Shown: in pieces, positions 58,407-64,000 of the stretch
Position numbering within the stretch: position 1 is the stretch's first letter
Layout of the letters: every line of letters begins with the position of its first letter
Assembly: GCF_047228825.1 (NCBI RefSeq)
Contig: NZ_JBFEGN010000005.1
Location: 1 to 64,000, forward strand
DNA length: 64,000 bases
Direction of reading: 5' to 3'
Origin: Siminovitchia sp047228825
GTDB lineage: Bacteria; Bacillota; Bacilli; Bacillales; Bacillaceae_C
Translations under genes and position numbers: made by a program
Notes under the pieces: model-generated
Seen by the model: the letters and a program-made list of their open reading frames with translations, nothing else
The model's database searches: none
Told to the model about the DNA's origin: nothing

Positions 58407-60797
58407 TTAAAGAAAATCATAAGGCGTAACATTTTCCATGCCGATCATTGGGTCAACCATAAACAGCTTCTCTTCAGGCGACAAATCTCCCTGTTCTTTT
58501 GTTTCATTCGCTTGCAAGGGCAAGTTTTTTGGGGCCCCCAATTTTTCAAACAGTGTTGTTTGTCTCTTTTGGTCTTCCACCCTTGAAATGCCCATTCGGA
58601 ACGCTTCTTCCTCCCCGCACAAAATCAAAAATTCCTTGCTTCGGGTGATCGCTGTATACAATAAATTTCTTCGCAGCATCCGATAGTAATTTCTGACGAC
58701 AGGAAGGATGACGATGGGAAATTCGCTTCCTTGCGATTTGTGAATGGAGCAGCAAAAAGCATGGGTGATTTGGTTAAAATCCTGGCGATAATATGTGACT
58801 TCTGTTCCTTCAAAAGAAACAATCATCATATCCTGCTTTTCTACATTTTCCCTGGCATATAAAATTGAAATAATTTCGCCGATATCCCCGTTAAAAACGT
58901 TTTTCTCCGGCTGGTTGACAAGCTGGAGCACCTTGTCGCCAATCCGGTAGGAAACATCCCCAAAAGACAATTCCTTTTTATTGCTGCCTCCTTTCGGATT
59001 AAGGACATTTTGCAAAATTTTGTTTAGCTGATCAATCCCTGCCGGTCCGCGGTACATCGGTGCAAGCACTTGAATATCTTTGGCAGAATAGCCTTTTTTG
59101 ACTGCGCTTTGGGCCACCTTTTCGACGACCTCGCCGATTTGTGAACCATGGCACTTAATAAATGAACGATCGACCTGGGGCTCGGTGATTTGATCGGGGA
59201 TGTTTCCTTTTTTAATCGTATGGGCCAGTTCAATAATCGAAGATCCGTCGGCTTGACGGTAAATATCAGTCAGCTCTACTGTCGGAATGATATTGGACCT
59301 TAATAAATCCTTCAGGACTTGTCCCGGACCGACCGACGGCAACTGGTCCTCGTCACCGACAAGAATGACTTGGATATTATCCGGAAGTGCTTTAAACAGC
59401 TGATGGGCCAGCCATGTGTCCACCATCGACATCTCGTCGATAATGACGATTTTTCCTTCTATTTCCCGATCCCCGTCTGCATCCATATCTTCCTGGCCCG
59501 TCATTCCGAGAAGCCGGTGAATCGTTACTGCCGGCAGACCGGTCGATTCCGCCATTCGTTTGGCGGCCCGTCCTGTAGGGGCCGCCAATACGAAGGGAAA
59601 CGGCTCACCTTTATAAGCGTGCAGATCAAGAGAGCAGCCGTGCAGTTCGGCAAAAAGTTCCACGATTCCCTTAATAACCGTTGTTTTTCCCGTCCCGGGC
59701 CCGCCGGTTAAAATCATGAGCGGGCTTGTTAGAGCCGTTTGAATCGCTTCTCTTTGGGAGGGCGCATACTGGATGCCAAGCCTTTCTTCCAGTTCTCCCA
59801 AAGCAAGCAAAAATTCCGATTCGGGAAATTGTTCTTCATATTGTTTTTGCGCAAGCAACCGTTCGATATTGGTGATAATCCCTATTTCCGAAAAATAAAG
59901 GGAAGGGATATAGATCCGCTTTTCTTCACCAATGATTTTCCCCTCTTCTTCAAGCAGAATCACGTATTGGCTGAGTACATTATACGGAATTTCCACGGGC
60001 TGGCTGTCTTCCAGCAGTTTCTTGACCTTTACAAGCAGCTGGTCCGCTTCCAAATAAACATGGCCGTTTTGCAGACAATCCTGCTCGAGCACATAAAGAC
60101 ACGCAGCTTTAATCCGGTCAGGGTGGATTCCATCTATGCCGATTTGAATACCAAGTTCATCGGCCCGGCCGAAACCGATTCCTTCCACGTCTTCAATGAG
60201 CTGGTAAGGATTTTTTTCAATGATATGCAATGCATTTTCTTTATACACTTGATAAATATTCATGGACAGCTGCGGTCCGAAACCGTATTGATTCAGTCCG
60301 ATCATGATTTTTTCCAATTCCTGGTGCTCAAGCAAGGCGTCATATAAATCCTTTGCTGTTTCCGAAGACATCCTTGGTATCGTATCCAATAAAGAAGGGT
60401 CCGTTAAAATGCGGGTTATCGCGTTTTCCCCGAGTATATCTACAATACGCTCTGCCGTTTTTTTGCCGATCCCCTTAAAAAGGTCGCTGGACAAATAGGC
60501 AACAATCCCTTGCTTTGTTTGCGGAAGATCTTTTTTAAAATGCTTCGCATGAAATTGCAGGCCGAATTTGGGGTGCTCTTTTAAGTCACCGTAAAAAATA
60601 TACGTCTCCTGTTCATGAATTTTGGGGAAATAACCCGTCACAACCGCTTCTTTTTCTTCATATCCGACGTTTGTTTCTTCCACCCTGACCCTGACGACGG
60701 AATAGAAATTCCGCTCATTATGAAAAATGGTGACAAGGTGGCGGCCTTTTATAAAATTTTCTTCCTCCGTTCGGATATCAAGAGAATGCTGCTCCAT
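58407..60797 (-). CDS. recD2: ATP-dependent DNA helicase RecD2
   Basis: 5'-3' helicase of the RecD2/YrrC family, which works without RecBC in replication-fork and repair roles. An N-terminal OB and helix-hairpin-helix region (about 1-330, FKGIGKKTAERIVDILG) is followed by the helicase core with Walker A GGPGTGKTT (365-373), IIDEMSMVD and GDEDQLPSVGPG. Motif VI CSIHKSQGSEFP and AITRSKEFLIL follow. 796 aa, normal. In an operon with yrrB, 18 bases apart. Confidence 0.95.
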   Translation of the reverse strand: MEQHSLDIRTEEENFIKGRHLVTIFHNERNFYSVVRVRVEETNVGYEEKEAVVTGYFPKIHEQETYIFYGDLKEHPKFGLQFHAKHFKKDLPQTKQGIVAYLSSDLFKGIGKKTAERIVDILGENAITRILTDPSLLDTIPRMSSETAKDLYDALLEHQELEKIMIGLNQYGFGPQLSMNIYQVYKENALHIIEKNPYQLIEDVEGIGFGRADELGIQIGIDGIHPDRIKAACLYVLEQDCLQNGHVYLEADQLLVKVKKLLEDSQPVEIPYNVLSQYVILLEEEGKIIGEEKRIYIPSLYFSEIGIITNIERLLAQKQYEEQFPESEFLLALGELEERLGIQYAPSQREAIQTALTSPLMILTGGPGTGKTTVIKGIVELFAELHGCSLDLHAYKGEPFPFVLAAPTGRAAKRMAESTGLPAVTIHRLLGMTGQEDMDADGDREIEGKIVIIDEMSMVDTWLAHQLFKALPDNIQVILVGDEDQLPSVGPGQVLKDLLRSNIIPTVELTDIYRQADGSSIIELAHTIKKGNIPDQITEPQVDRSFIKCHGSQIGEVVEKVAQSAVKKGYSAKDIQVLAPMYRGPAGIDQLNKILQNVLNPKGGSNKKELSFGDVSYRIGDKVLQLVNQPEKNVFNGDIGEIISILYARENVEKQDMMIVSFEGTEVTYYRQDFNQITHAFCCSIHKSQGSEFPIVILPVVRNYYRMLRRNLLYTAITRSKEFLILCGEEEAFRMGISRVEDQKRQTTLFEKLGAPKNLPLQANETKEQGDLSPEEKLFMVDPMIGMENVTPYDFL

Positions 60798-60815
60798 GAC
60801 AATCTCCCTTTCGGG

Positions 60816-61484
60816 TTATTCTTGTTTTTCCAAGGCTTGCTGAATCATTTTTTTGCCGTTGGCCGCCAAAAGATGGTCCGGCTGAATGGCAAGTGCCCGT
60901 TCGAAACAATCCATTGCCTTGCCAGCATCTTCCAAATGGCCTGCATAGGCCACACCCAGGTTATAAAAAGCATCGGAATGATTCGAATCGAGCTTCGTTA
61001 CTGTTTTGAACTGCTTGATTGCCTCTTCCAGGACACCCGCCCGGGCCAAAGCAAGTCCGTACTGAAAAGCGGCTTCGGCATCTTTTTCGTCCAGCTCAAC
61101 GCTTCTTTGCAAATACGGAAGCGCAAGCTCATTTCTCCCCAAATTGACAAAACACATTCCCAGCATATAGTGAACGTCATTCGACTCATGTCCCGAAGAT
61201 AGCGCTTTTTGAAACATATTCGCAGCTTCCGGATATTTCTCCTGCTTAAAATATAAGTTTCCAAAGCTATAATAAGCGGCGGAAGCCTGCCCATCCAATT
61301 CCACGGCCCGTTTTAAAAATTGTTCCGCCCGCGCAAACTCGCTTAACGAGAGCAGAACGTTGGCAAAATTGACATAGGCGGCCGCATCCTTTGGATTTTC
61401 CTCAATTGCTTCCGTAAACATTTGAACCGCTTTTTCAATATTACCTTCCTGTAAATATTCAATGCCTTTTACATTTTTATTCAT
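60816..61484 (-). CDS. yrrB: TPR-repeat protein YrrB
   Basis: 222 aa made almost entirely of six or so 34-residue tetratricopeptide repeats (for example AAAYYSFGNLYFKQEKYPEAA and ALPYLQRSVELDEKDAEAAF), a scaffold for protein contacts. It sits between mnmA and recD2, as in B. subtilis. Its partners are unknown; a link to tRNA thiolation is only by position. Confidence 0.9.
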   Translation of the reverse strand: MNKNVKGIEYLQEGNIEKAVQMFTEAIEENPKDAAAYVNFANVLLSLSEFARAEQFLKRAVELDGQASAAYYSFGNLYFKQEKYPEAANMFQKALSSGHESNDVHYMLGMCFVNLGRNELALPYLQRSVELDEKDAEAAFQYGLALARAGVLEEAIKQFKTVTKLDSNHSDAFYNLGVAYAGHLEDAGKAMDCFERALAIQPDHLLAANGKKMIQQALEKQE

Positions 61485-61514
61485 ATGTCACACTCCGTAC
61501 TGGTCAATATAAGC

Positions 61515-61523
61515 ATTATATCA
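61515..61523 (-). promoter_or_regulatory. Extended -10 promoter of yrrB-recD2
   Basis: On the minus strand TGATATAAT gives a TATAAT (61520-61515) preceded by TG and one base, an extended -10. No good -35 is present. It lies about 30 bases before yrrB, after the mnmA terminator. Confidence 0.5.
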
Positions 61524-61552
61524 TACGAAATAGGTGATCTGCCTGCACATAC

Positions 61553-61585
61553 AAAAACCCCTGTCACTTCACTTACTGACAGGGG
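61553..61585 (-). terminator. Terminator after mnmA
   Basis: On the minus strand CCCCTGTCA, a 10-base loop and TGACAGGGG form a perfect 9-bp stem followed by TTTTT. Confidence 0.9.
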
Positions 61586-61591
61586 GATGGA

Positions 61592-62707
61592 TCAGCCGAC
61601 GTACGTAAGCCGGCTTTCATTCCGGTAAATCTCATCAATCGTTCCGCCTCCCAGACACACTTCCCCGTCATAAAAAACGACGGCCTGCCCCGGCGTAACC
61701 GCCCTTACGGGCCGGTCAAATATCACTTTTACCTGCTCTCCAGGCAGCCGGACAACCGTTACCTTTTCATCCGGCTGGCGGTAGCGGAATTTGGCTGTGC
61801 AGGAAAATTCGGCAGGCTTTTCTTTTTCGGATATCCAATTGGCATTTACAGCCAAAATGGCGTCTGAATATAAAGCAGGATGATGAAAGCCCTGCTCAAC
61901 GTATAGTACATTGCGTTTCAAATCTTTGCCGACGACAAACCACGGGTCTCCCGCACCGCCGATGCCCAGCCCATGTCTTTGACCGATTGTGTAATACATG
62001 AGGCCGTCATGGGTGCCGACTTTTTTGCCATCCAGCGTTTCCATATTTCCTTTCTGGGCGGGGAGATAGCCGCTCAGGAATTCTTTAAAGTTCCGTTCGC
62101 CAATAAAGCAAATGCCGGTGCTGTCTTTTTTTTCAGCAGTGGCAAGGCCTGCCTTTTTGGCAATTTCCCTTACTTCGTTTTTTTCCAGGCCGCCCAGTGG
62201 GAACATGACTTTTTGCAGCTGCTGCTGGCTGAGCTGGTTCAAAAAGTACGTTTGATCTTTGTTTAGGTCAACTCCTCTGAGCATGACCACTTCATCGCCC
62301 CTGCGCTCTACTCTGGCATAATGTCCCGTTGCCAAATAATCTGCTCCAAGTTTAAGGGCGTGATCCAAAAAAGCTTTAAATTTGATTTCCTTGTTGCACA
62401 TGACGTCCGGATTCGGTGTCCGGCCCGCCTTGTATTCATCAAGAAAATAAGTAAATACCTTATCCCAATATTGCTTTTCAAAATTGACAGCATAATAGGG
62501 GATGCCGATTTGGTTGGCGACCCTGATCACATCGTTGTAATCTTCCGTTGCGGTGCATATGCCAAATTCATCGGTATCATCCCAATTTTTCATAAAGATG
62601 CCGATGACATCGTATCCTTGCTCTTTTAACAAAAGCGCCGCTACCGATGAGTCGACACCACCCGACATACCGACGACGACGCGTGTATCTTCCGGCGCTT
62701 TATTCAT
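61592..62707 (-). CDS. mnmA: tRNA-specific 2-thiouridylase MnmA
   Basis: Adds sulfur to U34 of tRNA-Lys, Glu and Gln using persulfide from IscS. The PP-loop SGGVDSS is at 15-21, the catalytic cysteines are in NPDVMCNKEIKF and STGICFIGERNF. 371 aa, matching B. subtilis. The ATG at 62707, 9 bases after AAAGGA, is chosen; a GTG at 62725 overlapping the iscS stop is too near its purine run. Forms an operon with iscS. Confidence 0.96.
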   Translation of the reverse strand: MNKAPEDTRVVVGMSGGVDSSVAALLLKEQGYDVIGIFMKNWDDTDEFGICTATEDYNDVIRVANQIGIPYYAVNFEKQYWDKVFTYFLDEYKAGRTPNPDVMCNKEIKFKAFLDHALKLGADYLATGHYARVERRGDEVVMLRGVDLNKDQTYFLNQLSQQQLQKVMFPLGGLEKNEVREIAKKAGLATAEKKDSTGICFIGERNFKEFLSGYLPAQKGNMETLDGKKVGTHDGLMYYTIGQRHGLGIGGAGDPWFVVGKDLKRNVLYVEQGFHHPALYSDAILAVNANWISEKEKPAEFSCTAKFRYRQPDEKVTVVRLPGEQVKVIFDRPVRAVTPGQAVVFYDGEVCLGGGTIDEIYRNESRLTYVG

Positions 62708-62721
62708 TGTCATACTTCCTT

Positions 62722-63870
62722 TCACTCCGAAAGAAGCATGCGGACGATATCCGCTGTTTTTTTGGCGGCTTCTTTCACTTGTTCATCCGTATTTCCGAGT
62801 CCAAAGCTGAAGCGGACAGAATTTCTGATTCTGTCGCTTTCCTTGCCGAACATGGCGGTCAGTACGTGGGACGGTTCCAGTGATCCTGCTGTACACGCCG
62901 ATCCGCTGGATGCCGCAATGCCTGCCAAATCAAGGTTCACGAGAAGCGGCTCCACATCCGTTCCCGGAAAACTGACATTCAGAACGTGCGGAACAGAATG
63001 CTCCAAGGATCCGTTAATGGAAAAATGGATTCCTTCTGCTTTTAAGGTTTCCACAAAAGTATCCTTCAGTTCCCTATAATGGGAACTTCTTTCATCCGAA
63101 GATTGGGCAGCAATCATGGCTGCCTCGGCAAATCCGGCAATGGAAACGAGATTTTCCGTACCCGGCCGCTTTTTTTGCTCCTGCTCCCCTCCGAATTGCC
63201 TTGGGTTTAGGCGGGTTCCTGTTCTGGCATAAAGAAAACCGTTGCCCTTCGGTCCATTGATTTTATGCGCGGACGCCGATAAAAGATCTACATGAAGATC
63301 GTTGACATCCAGTTTTTCCGTACCGTATGCCTGGACGGCATCCGTATGAAAATAGGCCTGATGGTCCAAAAGGAGCGTTCCAATTTCTTTGATCGGCTGG
63401 ATTGCGCCCACTTCATTGTTTGCCATCATGATGGTGACTAGAATGGTTTCAGCGCGAAGAGCGTTTTTTACTTCTTCAGGGTGAATCATCCCGTTTGCAT
63501 CAGGATCAAGAAAAGTCACATCAAATCCTTCACCTTCCAGAAACTTGCAGGCATCGAGAACGGCATGGTGCTCAAATGATGAAGTAATAATGTGCTTTCC
63601 TTTTTCCCGGTTTGCCAGCGCAGTGCCTATAACGGCGAGGTTATCCGCTTCAGTTCCGCCGCTTGTAAAAACAATCTCATTGAACTTTGCGTGAATCGTT
63701 TGGGCGATCGCTGTTCTCGCTTCATCCAAAATACGGCGTGCTTCCCGGCCCACAGTATGAATGCTTGAAGGATTTCCGTACACGTCCTTCATCAGTTTAA
63801 ACATTTTTTCTGCTGCTTGTGGATGTACAGGCGTTGTAGCAGCATGGTCCAAATAGATGATTGTTTTCAT
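62722..63870 (-). CDS. iscS: Cysteine desulfurase (YrvO/IscS type)
   Basis: PLP enzyme taking sulfur from cysteine to supply MnmA. The PLP lysine is K203 in SAHKING and the catalytic cysteine C326 in SSGSACTAGS. 382 aa. The ATG at 63870 follows GGTGGG; a GTG 3 codons earlier is not preferred. The dedicated pair with mnmA and position after cymR identify it as the tRNA-thiolation desulfurase (YrvO in B. subtilis) rather than a general Fe-S SufS. Confidence 0.95.
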   Translation of the reverse strand: MKTIIYLDHAATTPVHPQAAEKMFKLMKDVYGNPSSIHTVGREARRILDEARTAIAQTIHAKFNEIVFTSGGTEADNLAVIGTALANREKGKHIITSSFEHHAVLDACKFLEGEGFDVTFLDPDANGMIHPEEVKNALRAETILVTIMMANNEVGAIQPIKEIGTLLLDHQAYFHTDAVQAYGTEKLDVNDLHVDLLSASAHKINGPKGNGFLYARTGTRLNPRQFGGEQEQKKRPGTENLVSIAGFAEAAMIAAQSSDERSSHYRELKDTFVETLKAEGIHFSINGSLEHSVPHVLNVSFPGTDVEPLLVNLDLAGIAASSGSACTAGSLEPSHVLTAMFGKESDRIRNSVRFSFGLGNTDEQVKEAAKKTADIVRMLLSE

Positions 63871-63893
63871 TGTTCCCACCAGTTCCCAAAAAA

Positions 63894-64000
63894 TTAAATA
63901 TAAAACATATAAGGCTCTACATCATCGTCTTCCCGATGATTTGCCAGATCCTCCACCGTTGTGTGGTCAAGAACATCTTTGACCGCATCACGAATTCTTA
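63894..64000 (-). CDS. cymR: Cysteine metabolism repressor CymR, C-terminal end (cut by the right edge)
   Basis: The last 34 codons and stop of a frame read RIRDAVKDVLDHTTVEDLAN, then HREDDDVEPYMFYI. This matches the C-terminus of CymR, the Rrf2-type repressor that with cysteine synthase CysK controls sulfur-amino-acid genes. Its DNA-binding N-terminus lies outside the window. It precedes iscS by 23 bases, as in the B. subtilis cymR-yrvO-trmU unit. Confidence 0.85.
   Translation of the reverse strand, partial: RIRDAVKDVLDHTTVEDLANHREDDDVEPYMFYI

Noticed and set aside
59739..60347. 202-codon open frame antisense to recD2
   Set aside because: Composition rich in Phe and His typical of the reverse strand of a Bacillus gene; no supporting signals.
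1..64000. Search for CRISPR arrays, tRNA or rRNA genes, prophage and transposases
   Set aside because: I saw no regularly spaced repeats, cloverleaf genes, rRNA sequence or mobile-element proteins; the region is core chromosome.

Overview
The window is a stretch of ordinary, conserved chromosome from an endospore-forming Bacillaceae (Firmicutes). Gene content and order follow the Bacillus subtilis dnaG-sigA / dnaK / comE / yqe / yrr region almost gene for gene. Sporulation genes (yqfC, yqfD, gpr, sda, sigK), competence genes (comEA, comEB, comEC, comER), a CIRCE-controlled hrcA-dnaK operon and T-box leaders all agree. I cannot fix the genus from this alone; the proteins look like a Caldibacillus/Geobacillus-type relative of Bacillus. 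There are no rRNA or tRNA genes, prophage, insertion sequence or CRISPR array. Nearly all genes lie on the minus strand; the exceptions are yqeW, rpsT, yqzM, comER, sda and pssA.

Layout, left to right. 1-4.98 kb: the start of a gene running off the left edge, then ppsR (yqfL), ccpN and glyQS with a glycine T-box leader. 5-16.5 kb: recO, yqzL, era, cdd, a dispersed intergenic repeat, dgkA, ybeY, pgpH, phoH, the sporulation pair yqfC-yqfD, and a sigma-W-type operon yqeZ-floA-yqfB. 16.5-19 kb: yqeY-rpsU, yqeW, deoC. 19-27.1 kb: the heat-shock operon hrcA-grpE-dnaK-dnaJ-prmA-rsmE-mtaB behind a CIRCE operator. 27-33.4 kb: hemW, lepA, yqxA, gpr, rpsT, holA. 33.6-38.3 kb: yqzM, comEC-comEB-comEA, comER. 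38.4-43.9 kb: yqeM-rsfS-yqeK-nadD-yhbY-aroE-yqeH-yqeG, a ribosome-assembly and cofactor cluster, then the sporulation checkpoint gene sda behind a cluster of DnaA boxes. 44-46.4 kb: psd and pssA (phosphatidylethanolamine synthesis), a small unknown gene and an uninterrupted sigK. 46.5-64 kb: mtnN, yrrS, pbpI, greA, yrrM, mltG, yrzB-ruvX-ireB, alaS with an alanine T-box, yrrI, a zinc-ribbon gene, yrrD, recD2, yrrB, mnmA, iscS and the last 34 codons of cymR.

How the genes work together: most of the window serves translation (two tRNA synthetases, S20, S21, Era, LepA, YbeY, RsfS, YqeH, RsmE, PrmA, MtaB, MnmA with its sulfur donor IscS), protein folding, DNA repair and uptake (RecO, RecD2, HolA, RuvX, ComE) and spore formation. 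I found no undescribed accessory system. The points worth a second look are local: a terminator-like hairpin that contains the yqfC ribosome-binding site and a sigma-E-like -10; a CcpN-box match in front of ccpN itself; loss of spoIIP from its usual place between gpr and yqxA, where a 9-bp tandem repeat sits; a small unrecognised gene after sigK; and frequent TTG starts. Starts were re-chosen from ribosome-binding sites and remembered family N-termini, so several genes begin inside a longer open frame. All comparisons with other species are from memory, not from searches.
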